The notes under the pieces were generated by a model. That model was given only the letters and a program-made list of their open reading frames with translations. It was not told the DNA's origin and ran no database searches. Position numbers and translations under genes: made by a program. Of a DNA stretch of 64,000 bases, positions 54,812 through 62,588 are shown piece after piece. Positions within the stretch are counted from its first letter, which is position 1. Every line of letters starts with the position of its first letter. Source of the DNA: Erysipelotrichaceae bacterium 66202529 (lineage in GTDB: Bacteria; Bacillota_I; Bacilli_A; Erysipelotrichales; Erysipelotrichaceae); NCBI GenBank assembly GCA_017161075.1, contig CP046174.1, positions 2,604,001 through 2,668,000 on the forward strand. The letters are read 5' to 3'.

Positions 54812-55078
54812 TTAAGCCAATACAGCTAAAATATCTTCAGCTTCAATAATAATGTATTCTTCATCGTCCAGTTTTACATTCGTACCGGAGTATTCTTTAT
54901 AAACCACCTTATCATTCTCCTTGATATCAGCCTTGCTGTCAGGCCCGATGGCTACAACTGTTGCATAGCTTGGAACATTTTTGGAATTGTCTGTCAGAAT
55001 AATTCCGCTGGCAGTTGTTGTTTCCTTTTCTGCCTTTTCTTTCTTCAAAATGACGTTATCGTGTAATGGTTTTAACAT
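54812..55078 (-). CDS. groES: Co-chaperonin GroES
   Basis: The 88-residue lid of the chaperonin. Starts MLKPLHDNVILKKEKAEKETTTASGIILTD, with the mobile loop at about 17-32 and the roof motif KENDKVVYKEYSG. Strong AGGAGG. First gene of the operon; the CIRCE element at 55100-55126 lies in its leader. Confidence 0.97.
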   Translation of the reverse strand: MLKPLHDNVILKKEKAEKETTTASGIILTDNSKNVPSYATVVAIGPDSKADIKENDKVVYKEYSGTNVKLDDEEYIIIEAEDILAVLA

Positions 55079-55099
55079 ATAAAAATACCTCCTTGTCTT

Positions 55100-55126
55100 T
55101 TAGCACTCGCAGTTCTCAACTGCTAA
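55100..55126. promoter_or_regulatory. CIRCE element 1 (HrcA operator)
   Basis: TTAGCACTC-N9-AACTGCTAA, against the consensus TTAGCACTC-N9-GAGTGCTAA. One arm is perfect and the other matches at six or seven of nine. It lies downstream of the -10 in the groES leader. Confidence 0.85.
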
Positions 55127-55134
55127 CACATACT

Positions 55135-55162
55135 ATTATACTCAATTTTAGCACTTTGGCAA
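55135..55162 (-). promoter_or_regulatory. groESL promoter
   Basis: Minus strand -35 TTGCCA (55162-55157), 16 bp, -10 TATAAT (55140-55135). The -35 lies inside the second CIRCE element. Confidence 0.8.
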
Positions 55163-55174
55163 GAGGATTGCTAA
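55148..55174. promoter_or_regulatory. CIRCE element 2 (HrcA operator)
   Basis: TTAGCACTT-N9-GATTGCTAA, one mismatch per arm from the CIRCE consensus, overlapping the -35 box. Together with element 1 it brackets the promoter. Confidence 0.75.
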
Positions 55175-55359
55175 AAAAAGATGAGAAAATTTAAGATGGC
55201 CGCTTACGGCATCCGATATTGCCTTTTTCCATGCTTTTACCGCACAGTAATACAGGGATCCTTTTATTGTATGCTGGTAACGCTTCTCCTATGCAAATAA
55301 AAAAAGATAAGGCATTTTTCTGCTTTTCAAACAAATGATATGGAAATGATATACAAAGA

Positions 55360-55403
55360 AACAAAGGACGCGAAATCACTTGTACTACCATGATTTTGCG
55401 TCC
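55360..55403 (-). terminator. Terminator of the thrS operon
   Basis: GGACGC-AAATCA (55366-55378) pairs with TGATTT-GCGTCC (55391-55403); T-rich sequence follows on the minus strand. The remaining DNA between 55175 and 55360 shows no gene. Confidence 0.7.
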
Positions 55404-55474
55404 TACAGCTTATCTGTTATAGAAACAGCTTCCGGTATGGAAACACTGCTTTTATCCTGCTGCTGATACTTTTT

Positions 55475-56410
55475 TTATTTTGTATATGCGGCATCGTCCA
55501 ATGTAATTGCAAACTGCTTGAGGAATACTGCGATATCCTTTTTAACTGCTGCTGCTTTTTCATAGCGGATGTTCTGGCGTGCCCAGGTTTTCTGTGCAAT
55601 CTGTGCACTTGGGATTCCAAGCTTTTCAACCGTTGCTGCTTCCACCGCCTTGGCAATCGCTGCATCATCAGCCTTCTTCACGAAGTCCTCAGCCTCTTGC
55701 CGATAGGCTGCAACCTTTTCTTCACTGCCCTTTTTAATAAACAATGCCGCCTGTGGATATCCGCTTTGTTCCAGCTGATTCTTATCCTTGTACTCCTGTT
55801 GAAGATCCTTCAGCACCTTTAATTCCATTCCCTTTTCCTTCGCCTTGGCAATCGTTGCAGTAGCTGCAGGCTCTGCCAGCAGACCAACCGCTGCTTTTTT
55901 GCTCAACAGCTGCGCCTGAACTTCATTAGCTGAATTGAAATAGCGGATTTCCGGTGTTATGCTGCCAAGATCCATGCTGCTTTCCAGAACCTTCTGCGGC
56001 ACGGCTTTTTCACCAAACGCCGCAAATATACCTTCGCTTTGTAAGGCTGCTTCATCCGTTCCAACAATATACAGATTGCCCCACGTAACAACAGAGTCTA
56101 TGAGGTAATCACTCTTTCCTTTGGAAAGCAGGGTTGCCCCCAGATTGATCGGAGCGATAATTGCATCATATTCCCCATCCTTTTTCGCAAGCTGGGCACG
56201 CAGGACATCGGTACCGTCCACAGTATCAATAGTTACATTTTTATTATCGTAAAGTCCCAGCAGGGATAACGATGGAGCGCCCATAGGCGCAAGAATTTTG
56301 ATTGGCTCTTCCTTTTTGGTTTCCTGTTCCTCCTGCTTACTGCTCTGTGTGCTACAGGCGGTCATAGAAACCGCCACCAATGCAGCGAGTGCACCCTTGA
56401 TCAGCTTCAT
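55475..56410 (-). CDS. Orphan solute-binding lipoprotein coupled to thrS
   Basis: The 311-residue lipoprotein has a signal with lipobox MTAC (Cys 19) and a Lys/Glu-rich spacer, then a two-lobed binding fold of the NMT1/SsuA-like type (APMGAPSLSLLGLYD, DAIIAPINLGATLL, KKAAVGLLAEPAAT). The usual ABC ATPase and permease are missing. Its ATG overlaps the thrS stop by four bases, so it is translated with ThrRS and is under the T-box. It may capture threonine, a precursor or an unrelated ligand; binding specificity cannot be read. Confidence 0.8.
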   Translation of the reverse strand: MKLIKGALAALVAVSMTACSTQSSKQEEQETKKEEPIKILAPMGAPSLSLLGLYDNKNVTIDTVDGTDVLRAQLAKKDGEYDAIIAPINLGATLLSKGKSDYLIDSVVTWGNLYIVGTDEAALQSEGIFAAFGEKAVPQKVLESSMDLGSITPEIRYFNSANEVQAQLLSKKAAVGLLAEPAATATIAKAKEKGMELKVLKDLQQEYKDKNQLEQSGYPQAALFIKKGSEEKVAAYRQEAEDFVKKADDAAIAKAVEAATVEKLGIPSAQIAQKTWARQNIRYEKAAAVKKDIAVFLKQFAITLDDAAYTK

Positions 56411-58143
56411 GACAGTGTTTTCTCCTCTACAGCACTGTTCATCATAGCGATGAAATCCTCCAGCGGCATTGTCAGGGATTCCTTACTCTGTGCGCGTCGC
56501 AGTGTCACGCTTCCATTTTCAATTTCTCCATCACCGATCACAAGCTGATAAGGAATCTTGGAAAGCTGTGCTTCACGAATACGGTATCCAAGTTTCTCAT
56601 TTCTTGCGTCCAGCTTACTGCGGTAACCCAATGCTAATAGCTTCTCATTTACTTCATTTGCATATTCCAGATGTTTTTCATGGTGAACCGGTACCACGCT
56701 CACCTGCTGCGGAGCTAGCCATACTGGGAAATGTCCGGCGAAATGCTCGATCAGGATACCGATAAAGCGTTCTATGGAACCAAAGATTACGCGGTGCAGC
56801 ATGACCGGGCGTACCTTGCTGCCATCCTTTTCAACATAAGTTAAATCAAAGCGCTCCGGCAGATTCATATCCAGCTGGATCGTACCGCACTGCCATTCCC
56901 TTCCCAGAGAATCCTTGATATGGAAGTCCAGCTTCGGGCCGTAAAATGCTCCGTCCCCAGGGTTTACCTTATATTCCTTACCGGCATGCACGCAGGCATC
57001 CGCAAGTGCTTTTTCACTCTGCTCCCAGATTGCCAGATCCCCGATATACTTCTTTTCCGGGCGTGTTGACAGCTCAATGCGATAGCTCAAACCAAATACG
57101 GAATACACACGGTCGATAAACTGAATCAGGCGCATGACTTCCCCTTCAATCTGATCCGGACGCATGAAAATATGCGCATCATCCTGTGTAAATGTACGAA
57201 CACGGAACAGTCCGTTCAAAGCGCCGCTTGCCTCATGACGGTGTACCTGTCCCAGCTCACCCATTCGCAATGGAAGATCCTTATAGGAATGCAGACCGTT
57301 TTTAAACACCAGCAGCGATCCCGGACAGTTCATTGGCTTAATCGCGAATTCACGATCATCCACCATGGTCGTATACATATTCTCTTTATAATTTTCCCAG
57401 TGTCCGCTTACTTCCCACAATTCCTTACTCATCATAATCGGAGTTTTAATAAACTGATAATTCTCTTTTGTATGCTCCTCATACCAGAAATTTTCCAGCA
57501 GATTACGGATAATCATACCATTTGGCAAAAAGAACGGCATACCGGGAGCATATTCACTCATCATGAACAGACCCAGCTCTCTGCCCAGCTTTTTGTGATC
57601 ACGTTTTTTTGCTTCCTCCAGCAGGTGCAGATGCTCCTCCAGCTCTTCTGCAGAAGGAAAACAGATTCCATAAATTCTCTGCAGCATCTTATTGCTGGCA
57701 TCGCCCTTCCAATAGGCACCGGAATGCTTTAACAGCTTGAAATTCTTTAACTGCTTCACAGTATCTACATGAGGGCCGCGGCACAGGTCAATAAATTCAC
57801 CCTGCTGATAACAGGTAATCGTTCCATCCGCAAGATCACGAATCAAATCCATTTTATATGGATCATCCTTAAACATTTCCATTGCCTCATCCTTGGAAAT
57901 TTCCTTGCGTACGATACGTTTGCCATCCTTGGCAATCTTTTTCATTTCTTTTTCAATTTTCGCAAGGTCTTCTTCCTTAATGACTTCATCACCCAGGTCT
58001 ATATCGTAATAGAACCCCTCGCTGATAACCGGTCCTACCCAGAATTTTGCCTGTGGATACAGACGCTTTACAGCCTGTGCCATCATATGTGCACAGGAAT
58101 GATTCAATTTGCTTAATTCCTCATGCTCTTTAATATCAATCAT
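56407..58143 (-). CDS. thrS: Threonyl-tRNA synthetase lacking the TGS domain
   Basis: The 578-residue enzyme begins at the N2 editing domain: editing residues His15 and His19 in HSCAHMMAQ and the CRGPH motif are present. The class II catalytic core and anticodon-binding domain are complete (motif 2 region GELGQVHRHEASGALNGLFRVRTFTQDD, motif 3 GSIERFIGILIEH). The N-terminal TGS domain of about 60 residues, present in most bacterial ThrRS (about 640 residues), is missing. The start at 58143 has AGGAGG eight bases upstream; an ATG two codons earlier is too close. T-box controlled, between a GNAT and a lipoprotein gene. Confidence 0.94.
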   Translation of the reverse strand: MIDIKEHEELSKLNHSCAHMMAQAVKRLYPQAKFWVGPVISEGFYYDIDLGDEVIKEEDLAKIEKEMKKIAKDGKRIVRKEISKDEAMEMFKDDPYKMDLIRDLADGTITCYQQGEFIDLCRGPHVDTVKQLKNFKLLKHSGAYWKGDASNKMLQRIYGICFPSAEELEEHLHLLEEAKKRDHKKLGRELGLFMMSEYAPGMPFFLPNGMIIRNLLENFWYEEHTKENYQFIKTPIMMSKELWEVSGHWENYKENMYTTMVDDREFAIKPMNCPGSLLVFKNGLHSYKDLPLRMGELGQVHRHEASGALNGLFRVRTFTQDDAHIFMRPDQIEGEVMRLIQFIDRVYSVFGLSYRIELSTRPEKKYIGDLAIWEQSEKALADACVHAGKEYKVNPGDGAFYGPKLDFHIKDSLGREWQCGTIQLDMNLPERFDLTYVEKDGSKVRPVMLHRVIFGSIERFIGILIEHFAGHFPVWLAPQQVSVVPVHHEKHLEYANEVNEKLLALGYRSKLDARNEKLGYRIREAQLSKIPYQLVIGDGEIENGSVTLRRAQSKESLTMPLEDFIAMMNSAVEEKTLS

Positions 58144-58660
58144 TTTCATTTCCTCCTATCCAGAATATATCAAAAGCCTCATTTGTTTCCGGTACCTGAT
58201 ACCTTCGTTCCCATATACCGCCTGCATGCTCTATCGTTTTCCTTGACGCGATATTGTCACTGCGGCAGCTGACCATAACCGCATGCAAACAATACTCCTG
58301 CTTTGCAAGAATAACAGCCTGTTGCAGCATCTCACTCGCTATTCCCTGTTTTCGATACAGCGGATGCACGCGATATCCGATATGCCCGATGTACTGCCTC
58401 AGAAATGGGTTTAATTCATGCCGCAGCAGCAGCGTTCCAACGATTTCACCTTCCTGCTTGCAGACATACAGACTGCTGGGTACAATTCCCTTTGGCAGAT
58501 GTCTGCTGTTATGCCAGTCTATCTGTGCCTTTAGAAAGCTGTTCATATCCGCATACCGACAGCGAAACGGCAAGATATCTGTTTCGTGGGCTTTTTGGCA
58601 GGCAGCTTCATACCGCTGCAGGGCATCGGCATCAGAAAGCTTTACAAGCTCAAGTTGCAT
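58136..58660 (-). CDS. GNAT acetyltransferase between T-box and thrS
   Basis: The 174-residue protein has Acetyltransf motifs YIGHIGYRVHPLYRKQGIASEML (acetyl-CoA loop RKQGIA) and SCRSDNIASRKTIEHAGG. The start MQLELVK at 58660 follows GGAGGTGAC and lies 15 bp past the T-box terminator, so it is the first gene under threonine-tRNA control. Its end overlaps thrS. Possible roles include acetylating an aminoacyl compound, threonine analogue or the synthetase itself; none is shown. Confidence 0.85.
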   Translation of the reverse strand: MQLELVKLSDADALQRYEAACQKAHETDILPFRCRYADMNSFLKAQIDWHNSRHLPKGIVPSSLYVCKQEGEIVGTLLLRHELNPFLRQYIGHIGYRVHPLYRKQGIASEMLQQAVILAKQEYCLHAVMVSCRSDNIASRKTIEHAGGIWERRYQVPETNEAFDIFWIGGNEND

Positions 58661-58674
58661 ACCGTCACCTCCAT

Positions 58675-58900
58675 GAAAAAAAGACTGCATCCAAAGGACG
58701 TCAGTCTTACACGCGGTACCACCTTTGTTCATATGATATCTCATATGCACTCAATCCCGTAACGCAGGTATGCGGCAATCCCTTTCGGGTGCTACTCCAA
58801 GGGAGTAAGATCAGTATTCCTTCAAAGGACTTTCACCAGCCGTCCTTCTCTCTGCATCAGAATAAAAATCTCATATCCTTTTCCCAGTATTTTATGTATG
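58675..58900 (-). promoter_or_regulatory. T-box riboswitch of the thrS operon
   Basis: Minus strand shows stem I motifs (CAGAGAGAAGG, GCTGGTGAAAGTCC), the conserved T-box AAAGGTGGTACCGCG (58724-58710) and a terminator in which AAGACTG (58708-58702) pairs with CAGTCTT (58687-58681), then T7. Uncharged tRNA should stabilise the antiterminator. A candidate specifier ACT (Thr) occurs in GGAATACTGATC (58815-58813), but UAC in another register is also possible and I could not settle it. Confidence 0.85.
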
Positions 58901-58905
58901 TCTAT

Positions 58906-58934
58906 TTTATACACCATTCCTGTCCATATGTCAA
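58906..58934 (-). promoter_or_regulatory. Promoter of the T-box operon
   Basis: Minus strand -35 TTGACA (58934-58929), 17 bp, -10 TATAAA (58911-58906), just ahead of stem I. Confidence 0.8.
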
Positions 58935-59236
58935 ATGATTCTCCCGGAATAGCGAAGTAAAATCGTAAATTCATTCTGTTTACGAAAGGAGATGGACACA
59001 ACTGCTGCAAATATAAGCTGCTACCGCTCATTGTGAATGCTCAGTATTTCATGGATTTCGTCTTTTTGCACAATAAATTTTATGGTATTCTGAATTCTAA
59101 CTTTTGTAGATATTTTCATAAAAACGTGTATAATTTACATATTTTTGGTATTTCGCTTTCAAATTGGTAAATTTTAACAGTTTCATTTCTACTGAAGTCT
59201 AGTATAATTTTCACATGCATGGAAAGGAGTATGTAC

Positions 59237-59860
59237 ATGAGAAAAACTTATGGTTATGTCCGAGTTTCCAGTCAGGATCAGAATGAAGCTAGACAATATC
59301 TGGAATTATTGGACATGGGAATTGAAAAGAAGTATATTTACATGGATAAACTGAGTGGTAAAGATTTTAATCGGCCTGCGTATCATAAGCTTGTCTATAA
59401 GAAACTGAAGCAGGGGGATTTGCTTGTTGTAAAGAGTATTGACCGTCTCGGCAGAAATTACAATGAAATTCTGCAGGAATGGAAGTACATAACCAAAGAC
59501 AAGAAGGTGGATATCAAAATACTGGATATGCCCCTTCTTGACACTGATCAGAAAAAGGATTTAATCGGAACGCTGATCGGAGATATCGTATTGCAGCTCT
59601 TGAGCTTTGTTGCGGAAAACGAACGTATGAATATCCATCAGCGGCAGGCGGAGGGTATCCGCGCAGCAAAAATGCGGGGTGTCCGCTTTGGCCGTCCAAA
59701 GATTGCTTTGCCGGATGATTTTGAGGAAATCGTATATTTATGGCAGCAGGGGGAATTGCAGAGTAAGGAAGCAATTGCCATTTCCGGGTTGAAATATTCT
59801 ACCTTTTACAAAAAGGTAAAGGAATTAGAGGATGGTAAAATCAATTCCGATACATTATAA
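59237..59860 (+). CDS. Serine site-specific recombinase (resolvase/invertase type)
   Basis: The 207-residue protein has the catalytic domain YGYVRVSSQDQNEARQ with Ser11, the SIDRLGRNY arginines, and a C-terminal helix-turn-helix (about 155-200; RFGRPKIALPDDFEEIVYLW, ISGLKYSTFYKKVKEL). Starts MRKTYG after AAGGAG. It stands alone: no transposase, plasmid or phage gene is next to it. AT-rich DNA upstream (59040-59236) could hold its recombination sites, but I found no clear repeat pair. Function could be dimer resolution or DNA inversion. Confidence 0.88.
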   Translation: MRKTYGYVRVSSQDQNEARQYLELLDMGIEKKYIYMDKLSGKDFNRPAYHKLVYKKLKQGDLLVVKSIDRLGRNYNEILQEWKYITKDKKVDIKILDMPLLDTDQKKDLIGTLIGDIVLQLLSFVAENERMNIHQRQAEGIRAAKMRGVRFGRPKIALPDDFEEIVYLWQQGELQSKEAIAISGLKYSTFYKKVKELEDGKINSDTL

Positions 59861-59881
59861 AGAGCCTGTCAGAAGAAAAAG

Positions 59882-59918
59882 AAAACAAGTCCTGAGATTT
59901 ATGTCAGAGACTTGTTTT
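59882..59918. terminator. Bidirectional terminator between recombinase and DUF2207 genes
   Basis: AAAACAAGTC (59882-59891) pairs with GACTTGTTTT (59909-59918) with an inner CTGA/TCAG stem. Confidence 0.8.
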
Positions 59919-59930
59919 TTATATCGTATA

Positions 59931-61838
59931 CTACCAGCTTCCGCCGCCACCGCCGCCGAAGCCGCCGCCGGAGAAGCCTCCACCGGAAAATCCGCCGCCG
60001 CCAAAACCGCCGCCAAAGCTCCCACCGCCGGATCCGCTCTTAGGTGCCGGAACGTATGTAGCCGCAGCTGATATATCATGAAAGCAGTAATGGAAATGAT
60101 TCCACCAGAGCATCGTTGTAAATACACCTGTTGAATCATAGCCCTGATACCATGAAGGTGCCGTTACCGCAATCGTTTCAAACTTCTTCACCCATACATC
60201 ACTGACTCCCAATACATAGGCATATGGAAGAATTGAGAAAAATGCAGAGGGATCATCCTGCGCGAGCATTTCCAGACGCTCCTTTTCACAGGTTATAATG
60301 AAATCCTTTAGTCCTAGTATCTGCCCCAGCCAGCGCGTTCCCTGCTCACTTCGTTTATCCATAAATATCATAATCAGAATCAGCAGGATAGATATGACAG
60401 CATGAAGCAGCACTGCCCACAGCTGACCGCCTACATACAGCTGCAAGCCGCCATTTACCGCGATCAAAATACCATTGATAAAGACCATCAGACAAACGAC
60501 AAGCAGGAATGTGGAACGCTTCATAACATAGCGCTTACGCATGATGATGATCCACGGTATGCAGGATATCATAAGGATAACAGCAGGTATGCAGTATGGT
60601 ATCGCAAACAGATTCATTTCATATTTCGCTTTTGCACTGAAAAAGGAAAGCAGTAGCCCCGGCAGTGCGATGAAAATGATCATCAGCACCTGCAGTGCAA
60701 TCGAAGTATTTGTAAAGATGCGTTTCTTTGGATCCTTGTTGAAATAGCTGCGCAGCATGCTTTTCGCATTCGCCAAGCCTCTGCGCACATCCTCATTCTT
60801 CATTCCTTCTTCCGTAACTGTTGTTTCCCGGATAAAAATGGAATCAAAGAAAACACGTTCATATGCATGACTGTTCTCCTTTGTCATATCCTGCAGCTTC
60901 TCCAGCTGAAAGCCGTCCTTCAGATCATAGATTTTGATAAATCCGCGATTTGCCCAGTCAATGATCAGTGATAGGATATCCTTATTTTCAACCATATTGT
61001 CAATGACATAGCCAACACCGGCACTATCCAGACCATCCGGCGCCTTAAATTCAACAGTTGCTATAATTTCATCATCGCGGCCGTATTTCCAGAAAAGCAG
61101 CAGAGCCACCATAAGCAAACAAATGGATGCGGCACTGACAGGCACAGAATAATCCTTCGGCTTTGGATACACAAAATAACCGTTTGGCAGATTCACCTTG
61201 ATCGTTGCACTTTCGTTGGAAAGCAGGATTTTGCTTGTTTCTCCCGTGATGTGTAAATTCTCCACCTCGTGGCTCAGATTGCTCGTCGTCTCTCCAAATG
61301 CTCCGCTATAGGTAAATACATTGCCCTCATCAAATTCCTTCGGCATTTTTATATCATAGGATAAGTGCCTGATCTGCGTATCAAAGCTGGATGCAAGATT
61401 CCAATATAAGGCCTGTGCATGATTGCTCAAATCCAAATCCTTTGTTTTAACGTGATAGGATATCACATATTTCTGCTCTCCGTAAACGCTCTTGTCGGCA
61501 TCTCCCAGCTTAACAATAACAGCATCGGCATTCCCCTCCAGGGAACAGGTACGACTGCATTTCACATCACTGACGGGAAAGTAATAGCTCTTTCTTTCCA
61601 CCTTGCCATCAACATTCCAATCCATACTATAGGATGTCGGAATATTGCGGTAAAAGCCATGCTTTGGTTGTGTAAAATTCAATACATAGGTTTCTGTAAC
61701 ATCAATACCGCCATCCTCATGCACCTCCATGGATACATGCATATCATCAATGACAAAAGCCTCCTGCGCATGTACCGGTACCAGCATGGCAGTAAATAAC
61801 AGACAACAGACAGCGATCCATCGTTTCATTTTTTTCAT
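59931..61838 (-). CDS. DUF2207 membrane protein with glycine-rich tail
   Basis: The 635-residue protein has a signal peptide (1-24), an outer DUF2207 domain (about 25-220; VTETYVLNFTQPKHGFYRNIP), a transmembrane helix near 235-250, a cytosolic part and further helices near 385-410, 418-440, 446-490. The C-terminal 34 residues are almost pure Gly with Ser, Phe and Trp (GGGFSGGGF repeats). The same Gly-rich end occurs in TPM-domain relatives. It follows lemA, the usual partner. Function unknown; the pair is linked to envelope biology in other bacteria. Confidence 0.88.
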   Translation of the reverse strand: MKKMKRWIAVCCLLFTAMLVPVHAQEAFVIDDMHVSMEVHEDGGIDVTETYVLNFTQPKHGFYRNIPTSYSMDWNVDGKVERKSYYFPVSDVKCSRTCSLEGNADAVIVKLGDADKSVYGEQKYVISYHVKTKDLDLSNHAQALYWNLASSFDTQIRHLSYDIKMPKEFDEGNVFTYSGAFGETTSNLSHEVENLHITGETSKILLSNESATIKVNLPNGYFVYPKPKDYSVPVSAASICLLMVALLLFWKYGRDDEIIATVEFKAPDGLDSAGVGYVIDNMVENKDILSLIIDWANRGFIKIYDLKDGFQLEKLQDMTKENSHAYERVFFDSIFIRETTVTEEGMKNEDVRRGLANAKSMLRSYFNKDPKKRIFTNTSIALQVLMIIFIALPGLLLSFFSAKAKYEMNLFAIPYCIPAVILMISCIPWIIIMRKRYVMKRSTFLLVVCLMVFINGILIAVNGGLQLYVGGQLWAVLLHAVISILLILIMIFMDKRSEQGTRWLGQILGLKDFIITCEKERLEMLAQDDPSAFFSILPYAYVLGVSDVWVKKFETIAVTAPSWYQGYDSTGVFTTMLWWNHFHYCFHDISAAATYVPAPKSGSGGGSFGGGFGGGGFSGGGFSGGGFGGGGGGSW

Positions 61839-61854
61839 ATCGTTTCCCTCATAA

Positions 61855-61879
61855 AAAGGAATAGCCGCGCTATCCCTTT
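61855..61879 (-). other. Intercistronic hairpin between lemA and DUF2207 genes
   Basis: AAAGG-ATAGC pairs with GCTAT-CCTTT with one mismatch, followed on the minus strand by TTTTT. It overlaps the lemA stop and could be a partial terminator lowering the downstream gene. Confidence 0.6.
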
Positions 61880-62435
61880 AAAACTGCACCTTAACATTTT
61901 CACGCTGGGCAGCATCGTCGATTTCGTACAGCGGTTTTTTTGTCTTGTGGAACATACCGGCAAGCAGATTGCTCGGAAACATTTCCACCAGATTATTGAA
62001 TTTCACACATACTGCATTATAGTATTTTCGTGCGTTGGCAATTTCAGATTCAATATTCTGCAGCTCTGTCTGCAGCTTGGCAAAATGCTGATCCGCTTTC
62101 AGATTCGGATACTGCTCACTGATGGCGTACAAAGGCCCCAGCATGGATTGAAAATTTTTCTCAGTTTTTATTTTTTCATCCAGTGACTGTGCGTTTACCG
62201 CAAGATTACGTGCACGAATGACCTTTTCCAATGTTTCCGCTTCATGCTTTGCATAACCCTTAATGGTTTCAACGAGATTCGGAATCAGATCATAGCGCTT
62301 TTTCAGATATACATCCATCGTAGAAAAGGCTTCCTCCACTTTATTCTGCAGCTTTACAAATTTGTTATAGGTTGAAATAACCCAAAACAGAATAAGTACT
62401 ACTACGACAGCAATTACAATCAAAGCGATTGGCAT
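61878..62435 (-). CDS. lemA: LemA family protein
   Basis: The 185-residue protein has one N-terminal transmembrane helix (3-22) and the helical LemA domain (NKFVKLQNKVEEAFSTMDVYLKKRYDLIPNLVETIKGYA, split in the usual bundle). Its C-terminal tail lies inside or outside depending on topology; the exact role is unknown. Starts after AAGGAGGG. The lemA-DUF2207 pair is widely conserved. Confidence 0.93.
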   Translation of the reverse strand: MPIALIVIAVVVVLILFWVISTYNKFVKLQNKVEEAFSTMDVYLKKRYDLIPNLVETIKGYAKHEAETLEKVIRARNLAVNAQSLDEKIKTEKNFQSMLGPLYAISEQYPNLKADQHFAKLQTELQNIESEIANARKYYNAVCVKFNNLVEMFPSNLLAGMFHKTKKPLYEIDDAAQRENVKVQF

Positions 62436-62565
62436 AGATATTCCCTCCTTTTGTCAGCTAGATTATACCATATAAGATATAGGTTCACCAGTTATTCTTT
62501 CCATATACAGCAGTCTATGCACATAGATTCTGATTTTATATGCAAACAGCGCCTGCAAAGATGTG

Positions 62566-62588
62566 AAAAAGGCCGGAGATACCGGCCT
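62566..62588 (-). terminator. Terminator of the aminopeptidase operon
   Basis: AGGCCGG (62570-62576) pairs with CCGGCCT (62582-62588), followed on the minus strand by TTTTT. It overlaps the stop codon of the M29 gene. Confidence 0.8.
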
